Shown: positions 16,165 to 25,412, numbered from the stretch's first letter. The stretch: 64,000 bases of DNA from Aminobacter carboxidus (GCF_014863355.1 NZ_JACZEP010000002.1:310001-374000); one strand, 5' to 3'. Numbers and translations: made by a program. The notes: generated by a model not told the origin, from the letters alone.

Positions 16165-18708
16165 ATGCTGAAGGACCTGCCTCTGGCTTTCCGCTTTGCC
16201 TCGCGCGAAATGCGCGGCGGCTTGCGCGGCTTCCTGATCTTCCTTACCTGCATCGCGCTTGGCGTCGCGGCGATTGGCGGGGTCAACTCGGTAGCCCGCG
16301 CCATCACCGCCGGCGTGGCCAGCGAAGGCCAGGCGCTATTGGGCGGCGATATCCGCTTCCAGCTGATCCAGCGCGAAGCGACCGACAAGGAAAAGACCTT
16401 CCTCGAAAGCCTCGGCACCGTTTCGCACAATGCCGGAATGCGCTCGATGGCGCGGCTGGAGGACGGCTCCGACCAGTCGCTGGTCGAGGCCAAGGCGGTG
16501 GATGGCGCTTACCCGCTCTACGGCGCGCTGGTCACCGAGCCGGCGTTGCCGCGCGACGAACTGTTCGCCGAGCGTTCGGGCGTTTTTGGCGCGGCGGCAC
16601 CGGACCATTTGTTCGAACGCCTCGGCCTGAAGCTCGGCGACCGCATCAAGCTCGGCAGCACGACCTTCGAGCTCAGGACAAAGCTCGTCAATGAACCCGA
16701 CGCGGTCTCCGACGGCTTCGGCTTCGCGCCACGCCTGCTGGTGTCGATGGAAGGCCTCAGCGCCTCCGGTCTGATCCAGCCGGGCAGCCTTGTCGAGCAT
16801 GCCTACAAGGTCCGCATGCCGGTCGGCGCGAGCGAGGCCGAGGTGACCGCCGTGCGCGAGCGGGCGAATGGAGAATTCCCCGAGGCCGGCTGGAGCGTGC
16901 GCACCCGCAGCAATGCAGCACCGGCACTGTCGGCCAACATCGAGCGTTTCACCCAGTTCCTGACATTGGTCGGGCTGACGTCGCTGGTAGTCGGCGGCGT
17001 CGGCGTGGCCAATGCCGTGCGTGCCTATCTCGACGGCAAACGTGGCGTCATCGCCACCTTCAAGAGCCTCGGTGCGTCGGGTGGTTTCGTGCTGTCGGTA
17101 TACCTGATCCAGATCCTGCTGATAGCGGCAGTCGGCATCGCCGTCGGCCTTGTGCTCGGCGCGCTGATGCCGTTTGCCGCAAGTGCGGCGCTCCAGTCGG
17201 TCATCCCGGTGCCGGCGGAGGCCGGCGTCTATCCGACGGCGCTAGCCATGGCGGCGCTGTTCGGCATTCTGGTGACGCTCGCCTTTGCCATCCTGCCACT
17301 CGGCCGCGCCCGTGACGTGCCGGCGACCGCGCTGTTCCGCGAGATGGGTTTCGAAGGCCGTGGCCTGCCGCGGCTGGTCTACATCGCGACGGCCCTGGGC
17401 ATCGCTGCGGTGCTGGCGCTGCTTGCCATCTGGTTCGCCGGCGACCGCCGCATCGCCACCATCTTCGTGGGCGCGACGATCTTTTCGTTCCTGGTGCTGC
17501 GTGCCGTGGCAAGTGCTGTGCAGTGGCTGGCGCGCCGGAGCCCGCGCGTGCGTTCAACGGCACTTCGGCTGGCCATAGGCAACATCCACCGGCCCGGTGC
17601 GCTGACGCCGTCGGTGGTGCTGTCGCTCGGCCTTGGACTGACACTGCTGGTGACGCTGGCGCTGATCGACGGCAATCTGCGCCGCCAGATCGCCGGTAGT
17701 CTGCCGGAACGGGCGCCGAACTTCTTCTTCGTCGACATCCAGCCCGATCAGGTCGATGATTTCGCAAGGCTGGTCGAGGCCGAGGCGCCAGGCGGCAAGC
17801 TGGTCCGCGTGCCGATGCTGCGCGGCCGCGTCATGGCACTGAATGGCACCGACGTGCAGAAACTCAACGTGCCGCCGGAGGGCGCGTGGGTGCTACGCGG
17901 CGATCGCGGCCTGACCTATGCCAAAAATCTTCCCGAAAATTCGACGCTGTCGCAAGGCACGTGGTGGCCGGCGGACTATGCCGGCGAGCCGCTGGTTTCC
18001 TTCTCGGCGCAGGAGGCGGGTGAGCTCGGGCTCAAGCTCGGCGACATGGTGACGGTCAACGTTCTCGGCCGCAACGTGACGGCGAAGATCGCAAATTTCC
18101 GCGAAGTGCAGTGGGAATCGATGGGCATCAACTTCGTCATGGTGTTTTCGCCCAACACATTCGCCGGTGCGCCGCATAGCTGGCTGGCGACGCTGACCGA
18201 AGACAAGGCGTCCCCCGTGCAGGAATCGGCGATCCTCAATTCGGTGACGCGCAACTATCCGGCCATCACCACGGTGCGTGTGAAGGACGCGCTCGACGTC
18301 GTCAACCGGCTCGTCGCCCAGCTCGGCACGGCGATCCGCGCCGCCGCCGGCGTGGCTTTGATCGCCTCGGTGTTGGTGCTGGCCGGCGCGCTTGCCGCCG
18401 GCAACCGTGCCAGGGTCCATGACGCGGTCATCCTGAAGACACTGGGGGCGACACGGCGGACGCTGATATCGGCGTTTTCGCTCGAATACATGCTGATCGG
18501 CCTCGCCACTGCGGTGTTCGCGCTCGCCGCCGGCGGCGTCGCCGCCTGGTTTGTCGTTGCCCGAATCATGACGCTGCCGTCGTCCTTCCTGCCCGAGGTC
18601 GCGGTGGCGACGATCGTCTTCGCCCTGGTGCTGACCGTCGGCTTCGGCCTCGTCGGCACCTGGCGCGTGCTTGGCCACAAGGCAGCACCAGTGCTGCGCA
18701 GCGAGTAA
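16165..18708 (+). CDS. FtsX-family ABC transporter permease (YbbP-like)
   Basis: 847 residues from ATG 16165 (MLKDLPLAFRFASREM). There is one helix near 20-45, a large periplasmic domain, an FtsX block of helices around 260-420, helix pairs near 430-540, a second periplasmic domain (about 550-700), and a last FtsX block of three helices at the end. This duplicated architecture is that of YbbP. It works with the ATPase encoded just upstream. Confidence 0.92.
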   Translation: MLKDLPLAFRFASREMRGGLRGFLIFLTCIALGVAAIGGVNSVARAITAGVASEGQALLGGDIRFQLIQREATDKEKTFLESLGTVSHNAGMRSMARLEDGSDQSLVEAKAVDGAYPLYGALVTEPALPRDELFAERSGVFGAAAPDHLFERLGLKLGDRIKLGSTTFELRTKLVNEPDAVSDGFGFAPRLLVSMEGLSASGLIQPGSLVEHAYKVRMPVGASEAEVTAVRERANGEFPEAGWSVRTRSNAAPALSANIERFTQFLTLVGLTSLVVGGVGVANAVRAYLDGKRGVIATFKSLGASGGFVLSVYLIQILLIAAVGIAVGLVLGALMPFAASAALQSVIPVPAEAGVYPTALAMAALFGILVTLAFAILPLGRARDVPATALFREMGFEGRGLPRLVYIATALGIAAVLALLAIWFAGDRRIATIFVGATIFSFLVLRAVASAVQWLARRSPRVRSTALRLAIGNIHRPGALTPSVVLSLGLGLTLLVTLALIDGNLRRQIAGSLPERAPNFFFVDIQPDQVDDFARLVEAEAPGGKLVRVPMLRGRVMALNGTDVQKLNVPPEGAWVLRGDRGLTYAKNLPENSTLSQGTWWPADYAGEPLVSFSAQEAGELGLKLGDMVTVNVLGRNVTAKIANFREVQWESMGINFVMVFSPNTFAGAPHSWLATLTEDKASPVQESAILNSVTRNYPAITTVRVKDALDVVNRLVAQLGTAIRAAAGVALIASVLVLAGALAAGNRARVHDAVILKTLGATRRTLISAFSLEYMLIGLATAVFALAAGGVAAWFVVARIMTLPSSFLPEVAVATIVFALVLTVGFGLVGTWRVLGHKAAPVLRSE

Positions 18709-18888
18709 TGGGCTGGACTTCAACGACATTTGTATGAGAATGTGCGCTCACAGCCGGTTTCAACGCGTAACGGGCCTTGTTTAGGCCTGAAAGAAACATC
18801 ATATTTCGGCGGAGGCATGCTGGAGTCCCGCCAGCGGCGCCTGGGTCTCGGCCTGACACCCGACGGGGCAGAAGCAACAGAGGAAACC

Positions 18889-19668
18889 ATGTCCGACTTT
18901 AGAAACTACCAGACGCGCATGGCGACGGCAGGCAGCCGCACCGACGCGTCGATCGACGAAGGCCTGCGCGCCTACATGCTCAAGGTTTACAACCTTATGG
19001 CGCTTGGCCTGGTCATCACCGGTCTCGCAGCGCTCGGCACCATGATGCTGGCGACCACCAACGATCCGGCCACCGCTGTCGCCACGATGGGCAACGGCAA
19101 GATGCTGACCAGCCTCGGTGTCGCGCTCTATGGTTCGCCGCTGAAGTGGGTCGTCATGTTGGCACCGCTCGGCATGGTGTTCTTCCTGAGCGCCCGCATC
19201 CAGTCGATGAGCGTCTCGGGCGCGCAGACCGCGTTCTGGGTTTTCGCCGGCCTGATGGGCCTGTCGCTGTCGTCGATCTTCCTGGTCTACACCAGCGCCA
19301 GCATCGTCCAGACCTTCTTCATCACGGCAACCGCCTTCGGCGCGCTGTCGCTGGTCGGTTACACGACCAAGCGCGACCTGACTGCCATGGGCACGTTCCT
19401 GACCATGGGCGTGATCGGCCTGCTGATCGCGATGGTGGTCAACATCTTCCTGCAGTCACCTGCCCTGCAGTTCGCCATCTCGGCGATCGGCGTGCTGGTG
19501 TTCGCGGGCTTGACCGCCTACGATACGCAGAAGATCAAGGAGATGTATTTCGACGGCGACGACGTGCTCGTCTCCGGCCGCAAGGCGATCATGGGCGCGC
19601 TCACGCTCTATCTCGACTTCATCAACCTGTTCTCGTTCATGCTGTCGTTCCTGGGCAACCGCGAATAA
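18889..19668 (+). CDS. Bax inhibitor-1/YccA family membrane protein
   Basis: 259 residues from ATG 18889 with AGGAAA before it (MSDFRNYQTRMATAG). Seven membrane helices follow a soluble N-terminus that includes DEGLRAYMLKVYNLMALGLV. The family mark is the late segment GLTAYDTQKIKEMY, with the conserved Asp residues of the pH-sensing site. Bacterial members are calcium-leak or FtsH-modulator proteins; the role here is not established. A terminator follows. Confidence 0.92.
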   Translation: MSDFRNYQTRMATAGSRTDASIDEGLRAYMLKVYNLMALGLVITGLAALGTMMLATTNDPATAVATMGNGKMLTSLGVALYGSPLKWVVMLAPLGMVFFLSARIQSMSVSGAQTAFWVFAGLMGLSLSSIFLVYTSASIVQTFFITATAFGALSLVGYTTKRDLTAMGTFLTMGVIGLLIAMVVNIFLQSPALQFAISAIGVLVFAGLTAYDTQKIKEMYFDGDDVLVSGRKAIMGALTLYLDFINLFSFMLSFLGNRE

Positions 19669-19680
19669 GCGGATTCAAGT

Positions 19681-19722
19681 GTAGAGCATCCTTTGCGTGT
19701 CCAGGTGACACGCGGCGCTCTA
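19681..19722. repeat. GC-rich half of the palindromic element (copy C)
   Basis: It reads GTAGAGCATCCTTTGCGTGTC, then CAGGTGACACGCGGCGCTCTA. GCGTGTC pairs with GACACGC, with an outer TAGAGC / GCTCTA pair. It matches the second half of copies A and B, without the GCATGA palindrome. Confidence 0.7.
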
Positions 19723-19744
19723 AGCCTGGACCATCAGACTTTCG

Positions 19745-19769
19745 AAGGGCGGCCAATGGCCGCCCTTTT
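19745..19769 (+). terminator. Terminator after the Bax-inhibitor-like gene
   Basis: AAGGGCGGCC pairs with GGCCGCCCTT over the short loop AATG-type centre, followed by TTTTC. Confidence 0.85.
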
Positions 19770-19822
19770 CATTTGTGCCGGGCTTTGCTCTAATGGAGGC
19801 AGAAAAATGGACTGCCTAAAAA

Positions 19823-20398
19823 ATGAGCATGACAATACGGCACGCGCTGCCAACCGACCTTGACCGGATCACCGAGATCTATGCCGACGCGGTGCATAAC
19901 GGCACCGCGAGCTACGAGCTGGAGCCGCCGACGCGCACCGAGATGGGCACCCGCTTCGAAGCGCTGATGGAGGGCGGTTACCCATATCTCGTCGCCGAGC
20001 GTGACGGCGTTATCTTGGGCTATGCCTATGCCGGCCCGTTCCGGGCGCGTCCTGCCTATCGCTTCATCGTCGAGGATTCGATCTATGTCGCGCCGGAAGC
20101 CAAGGGCGCGGGCATCGGCAAGGCACTCATGCAGGCATTGATCGACGAATCGACGGCGCTCGGCTTCCGCCAGATCATCGCCGTGATCGGCGACGGCCAT
20201 GCGGAAAGTCCCTCGGTGCGGCTGCATGAAAAGCTCGGCTTTCACCACACCGGACGGATGGAAGGCTCGGGCTACAAGCATGGCCGCTGGCTCGACACCG
20301 TGTTCATGCAGTTGGCGCTGAATGGCGGTGCGACGCTGCCACCAGATCCGGGTTCGATGCCCGAGCGGCGTTTCGTGGCCAGAGGCGGCAAGGGTTGA
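19823..20398 (+). CDS. GNAT N-acetyltransferase, phosphinothricin-acetyltransferase-like
   Basis: 191 residues. The sequence follows the PAT/YncA pattern: IRHALPTDLDRITEIYADAV, then GTASYELEPPT, the linker GYAYAGPFRARPAYRF, and the acetyl-CoA loop APEAKGAGIGKALM. YncA-type enzymes acetylate methionine derivatives or L-amino-acid analogues. It converges on pcm with four bases between the stops. Confidence 0.88.
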   Translation: MSMTIRHALPTDLDRITEIYADAVHNGTASYELEPPTRTEMGTRFEALMEGGYPYLVAERDGVILGYAYAGPFRARPAYRFIVEDSIYVAPEAKGAGIGKALMQALIDESTALGFRQIIAVIGDGHAESPSVRLHEKLGFHHTGRMEGSGYKHGRWLDTVFMQLALNGGATLPPDPGSMPERRFVARGGKG

Positions 20399-20402
20399 GC
20401 AG

Positions 20403-21041
20403 TCAGAGTGTTCCGCCGACAAGTGGCACGAAACGCACCGCAACCAACGTCTTCTGCGCGTAGTCGTTGTTGGTTTTCCTCACGATCTTGACCAGTTGCT
20501 GATCGCCGAACGGACCGAGTGGCATGATCAGCCGGCCGCCGACCGTCAGTTGTTTTTTCCAGGCTGGCGGCACGGTGCGCGAACCCGCCGCCGACAGGAT
20601 CGCGTCAAACGGTGCCTCGGCCTTGCAGCCTGCCGAGCCGTCGCCTGAGATGACTTCGATGTTGGCGTAGCCGAGCCCGTGCAGCCGCGTCCTGGCGGTC
20701 TGGGCCAGCAAAGCGATGCGTTCGATGGTGACGACGCGCCCGGCAAGCCTGGCCATGACGGCTGCCGCGTAACCTGAACCGGTGCCGATCTCCAGCACCT
20801 TGTGGCCGCCTTTCAGCTCTGCCGCCCAGCTCATCAGCGCCACGATGTAGGGCTGGGAGATCGTCTGGTCGTTGTCGATGGGAAGTGCTGTGTCGTCATA
20901 GGCACGGTCGCGCAGGGCCTCTGGTACGAATTTCTCGCGCGGCACGGCTTTCATGGCTTCCAGCACCGCCAGGTCGGTCATGCCGCGCCGGGCGATCTGG
21001 TAGTCCACCATGCTGAGGCGCGCTGCCTGGTAGTTGATCAT
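20403..21041 (-). CDS. pcm: Protein-L-isoaspartate O-methyltransferase
   Basis: 212 residues. The substrate-binding segment is LPIDNDQTISQPYIVALM near residue 53, followed by SAM motif I VLEIGTGSGYAAAVMA. The later GRLIMPLGPFGDQQL is also typical. It methylates isoaspartyl residues to start their repair. The order and length are normal. The upstream 562 bases hold a small RNA on the other strand. Confidence 0.94.
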   Translation of the reverse strand: MINYQAARLSMVDYQIARRGMTDLAVLEAMKAVPREKFVPEALRDRAYDDTALPIDNDQTISQPYIVALMSWAAELKGGHKVLEIGTGSGYAAAVMARLAGRVVTIERIALLAQTARTRLHGLGYANIEVISGDGSAGCKAEAPFDAILSAAGSRTVPPAWKKQLTVGGRLIMPLGPFGDQQLVKIVRKTNNDYAQKTLVAVRFVPLVGGTL

Positions 21042-21185
21042 GGCTCTGCCTGCCGTTGCGCATTAACCCGGGCAGGGGCGCAAGGTTCCCGGCTCGCGGC
21101 ACCTGCCGTAGCGTCTGCCTGATGCTGCAGCGCGACGGCTCTTGTTGCATTGCACAAAACGCAAAGCTCCTATGCAATATCAACA

Positions 21186-21215
21186 CTTTAAATCACGGCT
21201 CACCGGAGCTAGATA
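21186..21215 (+). promoter_or_regulatory. Candidate promoter of the alpha-r14-like sRNA
   Basis: CTTTAA (21186-21191) and TAGATA (21210-21215) are 18 bases apart, close to the alphaproteobacterial CTTGAC / CTATAT pattern at the -10 side and weaker at the -35. A start near 21222 would give a 125-base RNA ending at the terminator. Confidence 0.5.
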
Positions 21216-21221
21216 TGGGTC

Positions 21222-21346
21222 ATCGAATTTGTCGGGCCTACCTCCTCCCAGGTTTCCGACGAATAGGTCAGCGCCTACCTCCTCCCAGACGCTGGCCACA
21301 AATACGACACCCGCCGGACCTCCTCCCCCGGCGGGTGTTGTTTTTT
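21222..21346 (+). ncRNA. Alpha-r14 family (NfeR1/cuckoo-type) small RNA
   Basis: Three consecutive hairpins each display the same 10-base loop ACCTCCTCCC. Hairpin 1 is 21231-21260 (GTCGG/CCGAC with inner CCT/AGG), with the loop at 21240-21249. Hairpin 2 is about 21266-21297 (GGTCAGCG/CGCTGGCC), with the loop at 21277-21286. Hairpin 3 is the terminator, with the loop at 21318-21327. CCUCCUCC is complementary to Shine-Dalgarno sequences. This three-loop anti-SD design is the hallmark of the rhizobial alpha-r14 RNAs, such as NfeR1 of Sinorhizobium, which repress many transporter mRNAs (family knowledge). The 5' end is estimated. It lies upstream of an aldehyde dehydrogenase gene but ends 258 bases before it. 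Confidence 0.85.
21307..21346 (+). terminator. Rho-independent terminator of the sRNA
   Basis: ACACCCGCCGG (21307-21317) pairs perfectly over 11 bases with CCGGCGGGTGT (21328-21338). The tail is TGTTTTTT. Its loop is the third anti-Shine-Dalgarno motif, so termination and target recognition share one hairpin. Confidence 0.95.
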
Positions 21347-21603
21347 CTGCCCTCCCCCACACATCGATATCTGCCCGGCCGCACGCACCGCGCGCCGATA
21401 GACCACGTCAGGCGAAACAGCCGGACAGGATGCCTGCCGCGATCGCCGTTGTGGCGCTCGGGTGGCCGATCGGGCTATAGCCATTGCCAAGCGTTTCCCG
21501 GCCAGGTCCGTGGAGAAACCAAACAATGCCCCGGCTCGGCGGCGCATGAACATCCATGCACCAACCGTCGAGGGCGGGTGAGGAACGAGGAAAGGAATTC
21601 AGC

Positions 21604-23118
21604 ATGAACGTGACCAGCGAATCCGCTGCCCTTCTCGAACGGCTCGGCGTTGCCACAACTGCTTTCAGCGGCGGCGACCTTATCGTTCGCAGCCCGGTGA
21701 CGGGCGATGAGATCGGTGCGCTGAAGTCGATCGCGCCTGCCGAGGCGGGTGCGGCGATCGAACGGGCCGATGTCGCCTTCAAGGCCTGGCGCAACGTGCC
21801 GGCACCCAAGCGCGGCGAGCTCGTGCGCCTGCTCGGCGAGGAACTGCGCGCCTCAAAGGCCGATCTCGGCCGTCTGGTGTCGATCGAGGTCGGCAAGATC
21901 CCGTCCGAAGGTCTCGGCGAAGTCCAGGAAATGATCGACATCTGCGATTTCGCCGTCGGCCTGTCGCGCCAGCTCTATGGCCTGACGATCGCCACCGAGC
22001 GTCCCGGCCATCGCATGATGGAGACCTGGCACCCGCTCGGCGTCGTTGGCGTCATCTCGGCCTTCAACTTCCCGGTCGCCGTATGGTCGTGGAATGCAGC
22101 ACTTGCCTTTGTCTGCGGCAACTCGGTGGTCTGGAAGCCGTCGGAAAAGACGCCGCTGACCGCCCTTGCCTGCCAGGCGATCTTCGAGCGTGCAGCCAAA
22201 CGCTTCGGCACTGACGCACCGGCAAACCTGTCGCAGCTGCTCATCGGCGACCGCGCCGTCGGCGAGGTGCTTGTCGATCATCCCAAAGTGCCGCTGGTCT
22301 CAGCCACCGGCTCGACCCGCATGGGCCGCGACGTCGGCCCGCGCCTGGCCAAGCGTTTCGCCCGTGCCATCCTCGAGCTCGGCGGCAACAATGCCGGCAT
22401 CGTTTGCCCTTCGGCCAATCTCGACATGGCGTTGCGCGCCATTGCCTTCGGCGCCATGGGCACCGCCGGCCAGCGCTGCACCACCATGCGCCGGCTGTTC
22501 GTCCATGACAGCGTCTACGACCAGCTCGTGCCGCGCCTGAAGAAGGCCTATGACAGCGTCTCGGTCGGCAGCCCGCTGGAAAGCTCGGCGCTGGTTGGCC
22601 CGCTGATCGACAAGGCCGCCTTCGACGGCATGCAAAAGGCGCTGAAGCACGCAGCCGAAAGCGGCGGCACTATTACCGGCGGCGCCCGTGTCGACCAGGG
22701 CCATGACGGCGCTTATTACGTCAAGCCGGCGCTGGTCGAGATGCCCGGCCAGGTCGGTCCGGTGCTGGAAGAGACTTTTGCGCCGATCCTCTATGTCATG
22801 AAGTATTCCGACTTCGACCAGGTGCTTGAGCAACACAACGCCGTCGGTGCTGGCCTGTCGTCGTCGATCTTCACGCTTGACCTGCAGGAAGCCGAGCGCT
22901 TCTTGTCGGTCGAGGGTTCCGACTGCGGCATCGCCAACGTCAATATCGGCACCTCTGGCGCCGAGATCGGTGGCGCCTTCGGCGGCGAGAAGGAAACCGG
23001 CGGCGGTCGTGAATCAGGCTCAGACGCCTGGCGCGCCTACATGCGCCGCGCCACCAACACGGTGAACTACTCCAAGGCGCTGCCACTCGCCCAGGGCGTC
23101 AGCTTCGACATCGACTGA
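21604..23118 (+). CDS. Aldehyde dehydrogenase family 7 (aminoadipate-semialdehyde type)
   Basis: 504 residues from ATG 21604, with AAAGGA before it. The family-7 features are SAFNFPVAVWSWNAALAFVC, the NAD motif VSATGSTRMGRDV, ILELGGNNAG with the general base, and the catalytic Cys in GTAGQRCTTMRR. The C-terminal FGGEKETGGGRESGSDAW is also typical of the ALDH7 (antiquitin/AmaB) group. These oxidise L-2-aminoadipate 6-semialdehyde (piperideine-6-carboxylate) in lysine breakdown. No other lysine genes are adjacent, so the substrate is inferred only from the family. A strong terminator follows. Confidence 0.9.
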   Translation: MNVTSESAALLERLGVATTAFSGGDLIVRSPVTGDEIGALKSIAPAEAGAAIERADVAFKAWRNVPAPKRGELVRLLGEELRASKADLGRLVSIEVGKIPSEGLGEVQEMIDICDFAVGLSRQLYGLTIATERPGHRMMETWHPLGVVGVISAFNFPVAVWSWNAALAFVCGNSVVWKPSEKTPLTALACQAIFERAAKRFGTDAPANLSQLLIGDRAVGEVLVDHPKVPLVSATGSTRMGRDVGPRLAKRFARAILELGGNNAGIVCPSANLDMALRAIAFGAMGTAGQRCTTMRRLFVHDSVYDQLVPRLKKAYDSVSVGSPLESSALVGPLIDKAAFDGMQKALKHAAESGGTITGGARVDQGHDGAYYVKPALVEMPGQVGPVLEETFAPILYVMKYSDFDQVLEQHNAVGAGLSSSIFTLDLQEAERFLSVEGSDCGIANVNIGTSGAEIGGAFGGEKETGGGRESGSDAWRAYMRRATNTVNYSKALPLAQGVSFDID

Positions 23119-23170
23119 GCACGACGCCGACTGCGGCGAGGCATCGGCCACGCCGCAGCCGCCTGACTTC

Positions 23171-23202
23171 AAACGCCGTCCGCATAAGCGGGCGGCGTTT
23201 TT
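23171..23202 (+). terminator. Terminator after the aldehyde dehydrogenase gene
   Basis: AACGCCGTCCGC pairs with GCGGGCGGCGTT over the four-base loop ATAA (one G-T pair) and is followed by TTTTTG. It lies between convergent genes. Confidence 0.92.
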
Positions 23203-23211
23203 GTTCATGGT

Positions 23212-24156
23212 TCAGAGCGCGAGGTTGGGAACGATCCAGCCTGCCAACTCGGCCTGCGCTGCGGGCGCGATCGGGATGAGCTTGCGTGTCTCCAGGTCGA
23301 AGCAGATGGCCACCACCTCCATCGAACCGAAGGCGCGGCAGGAGACCGGGTCGAGCATCCAGTTGACGATGTTCATCGTGCGGCTGTCGGTGCGGGCGAG
23401 GCCGGAGCGCACCTCCCAACAATCGCCATTGGCTGGCATGTCGTCGAGCCGGATCAGGAATTCGAGTGCTGCAGCGCCGAAATGTGGTCCGCCTCGGTCG
23501 CTGTGATTGGCACAAAGCTCGCGCAGTGGCGTGATGATGTTGCGGACGCTGTCGGCCATGGCTGCGACGAAGACATGCGGCTGCATGCGTCCGAACGGGT
23601 CGCAGGACGGCTGCAGCACCGCGCCCTGACCGAGAACTGGCAGGCCGAATTCTTGCGCCCGCTGGCCCGATGCGGTCGTGAGGGATGCGAGCTCGCCAAC
23701 GCTGCGTGGCAGCGCCAGCTTCGGCGTTTCCAGGAGGTCGGCCATAATGCGCATGGCGAAGGCTTCGGGCCATCGGCGTGAAGCGCGGTCCGCAATGGCG
23801 ACATGGCCGAGCCCCAAGCGGAAGGTCGCGGCGCAGTCGCCCGAAGCGCTGTCGAACATCATGGCGACGATTTCGGCCGTGTCGCCGCCGATGGCGGTGA
23901 AGCCGGCCGAGATATGCATCGACGTGCCGGCCCTCGCCTCACGCAGGAAGCGGATATGCATGGTGCTGACGGAAAGCGTCGTCTCCGACGTTGGCGCGAA
24001 CAGGCGCGGCAGGCCGGCAAGGCCGAACAGCATGGCGACGGCCTCCAAGCAGCGCGCCACATAAAAGCGCGTGTTCATGTGGCCCATCTCGTCGCATTCC
24101 CAGGTGGCGACGCCGCCGCGCCAGACATCGCGCAGACCCGACATGCCTGCCGTCAT
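23212..24156 (-). CDS. Thioesterase-like (hot-dog fold) protein
   Basis: 314 residues, about twice one hot-dog domain. The first half holds GGVATWECDEMGHMNTRFYVARC, the D-E-M-G-H-M-N type active-site strand of 4-hydroxybenzoyl-CoA thioesterase relatives (broken here at the 20-residue limit: WECDEMGHMN). The second half has a comparable segment DPFGRMQPHVFVAAMADSVR. It probably hydrolyses acyl-CoA or acyl-carnitine-type thioesters. The substrate is unknown. It is a single gene divergent from the copper operon. Confidence 0.82.
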   Translation of the reverse strand: MTAGMSGLRDVWRGGVATWECDEMGHMNTRFYVARCLEAVAMLFGLAGLPRLFAPTSETTLSVSTMHIRFLREARAGTSMHISAGFTAIGGDTAEIVAMMFDSASGDCAATFRLGLGHVAIADRASRRWPEAFAMRIMADLLETPKLALPRSVGELASLTTASGQRAQEFGLPVLGQGAVLQPSCDPFGRMQPHVFVAAMADSVRNIITPLRELCANHSDRGGPHFGAAALEFLIRLDDMPANGDCWEVRSGLARTDSRTMNIVNWMLDPVSCRAFGSMEVVAICFDLETRKLIPIAPAAQAELAGWIVPNLAL

Positions 24157-24241
24157 GCCCTTCTCCTCATGTTTTTCCGGTCAGGCCTAGCGGCTGCAGC
24201 GCGCCTGCTCATCGTCGCATCGGACGAGGCAAGGCGGGGAC

Positions 24242-24733
24242 GTGGCTTTCGGCAGCATGGCGGTGCCAGATCAAAGAATTTGTCGCAGCGTGGTCTATTT
24301 TCGCTTTCGTGCCATCGATGCTATCAGTGGCCGCTCGAAGAAAAGGTCGCGACGCTTGGTCGGATTTCGCCGCAAGGGAATTGGGTTCGGGGTCGCGCTT
24401 GTCGCGGCGCTGATGCTCGTCCTTCAGACGGTGGCCGGTGCGCTGGCGCTTGGCCAGGGTACGCCGCCGCTCGACATCTTCGGCAATCCGCTCTGCATCA
24501 CCAGCAGCAGCGGTCACACCGCACCCGCCAACAGCGACCACGCAGGTATGACCGAATGCTGCACGCTCGGCTGCAACATGTTTTCGACGGCGCTGGCGTC
24601 GCCGCCCGAAGGTGCTGCCCTTGCCGTCGACCTGCAAAGCCACGCGGCGGTTCAGCTGCCTGTATCAAGGCGTGATCTCTCCGCTCCGCCGAAGCACGAC
24701 CCCGGCAATCCGCGCGCTCCGCCGCTGGCCTGA
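24242..24733 (+). CDS. DUF2946-like protein, first gene of a copper operon
   Basis: Up to 163 residues; the start is uncertain because the first 45 residues look unlike a leader, and a TTG near the membrane segment is also possible. A single hydrophobic segment (IGFGVALVAALMLVLQTV) is followed by a short exported part with LCITSSSGHT and ECCTLGCNMF, a Cys/His/Met-rich arrangement seen in DUF2946 proteins. These often sit beside PCu(A)C chaperones, as here, which suggests copper binding in the periplasm. Function is not proved. Confidence 0.7.
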   Translation: MAFGSMAVPDQRICRSVVYFRFRAIDAISGRSKKRSRRLVGFRRKGIGFGVALVAALMLVLQTVAGALALGQGTPPLDIFGNPLCITSSSGHTAPANSDHAGMTECCTLGCNMFSTALASPPEGAALAVDLQSHAAVQLPVSRRDLSAPPKHDPGNPRAPPLA

Positions 24734-24877
24734 CGGCCAAGGCTTCCGACGCAATTCCAGACGAAAAGCCGCGTCGCTTTTCCTGCAATTGCTCCGCCGG
24801 CAGCCGGATGACATCTCTCCATTCAGCTTACTTTGTGCCGCATGCGTCGGCGCTGCTTCAAGACACAGGAGTCTTCC

Positions 24878-25408
24878 ATGACCCATTCCGTTCGCGCTTC
24901 TTCGCGCCCGCTTTTCCGCAGCTTCGAGGAGCGCCTCAGCGTTGCCGTCTTTGCGCTGCTGCTGCTGCTTGCTTCGACCCCTCAGCTGCTCGCCCATGGC
25001 TTCAAGGCAGGTGATCTCGAGATCGGCCATCCCTGGTCGCGGGCCACGCCGGCCGGCGCCAAGGTCGCTGCCGGCTACCTCAGCGTCAAGAACAACGGCA
25101 GCCAGCCGGACCGTCTGGTTTCGGTCCAGTCGGATGTTTCCGAGAAGGCCGAGATCCACGAGATGGCGGTCGACGCCAAGGGTGTGATGACCATGCGCCA
25201 GGTGACCGGCGGTGTCGAAATCCCGGCCGGCGGTGAAGTCGCGCTCAAGCCGGGCGCCTATCACATCATGTTCATCGGTCTGAAGGCGCAGGTGAAGGAG
25301 GGCGACAAATTCTCGGGTACGCTGACCTTCGAAAAGGCCGGCACCGTGACTGTCGAGTTCCAGGCCGACAAGATGGGCGGCCAGAGCCAGGACCATTCGG
25401 GCCACTGA
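24878..25408 (+). CDS. PCu(A)C family periplasmic copper chaperone
   Basis: 176 residues from ATG 24878 (MTHSVRASSRPLF) with an Ala/Leu-rich signal ending near LLAHG. The copper site H(M)X10MX21HXM is recognisable: HEMAVDAKGVMTM in the middle and YHIMFIGL later. The C-terminus also carries a His-containing tail (QSQDHSGH). The family delivers Cu(I) to the CuA centre or CuB site of cytochrome oxidases. It sits four bases before the CopC-CopD fusion gene, so the two are co-transcribed. Confidence 0.93.
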   Translation: MTHSVRASSRPLFRSFEERLSVAVFALLLLLASTPQLLAHGFKAGDLEIGHPWSRATPAGAKVAAGYLSVKNNGSQPDRLVSVQSDVSEKAEIHEMAVDAKGVMTMRQVTGGVEIPAGGEVALKPGAYHIMFIGLKAQVKEGDKFSGTLTFEKAGTVTVEFQADKMGGQSQDHSGH

Positions 25409-25412
25409 CATC

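Noticed and set aside
21240-21328. ACCTCCTCCC repeats as a short CRISPR or direct-repeat array
   Set aside because: The three copies sit in hairpin loops with pairing flanks of different sequence and a terminator at the end, which fits an sRNA.
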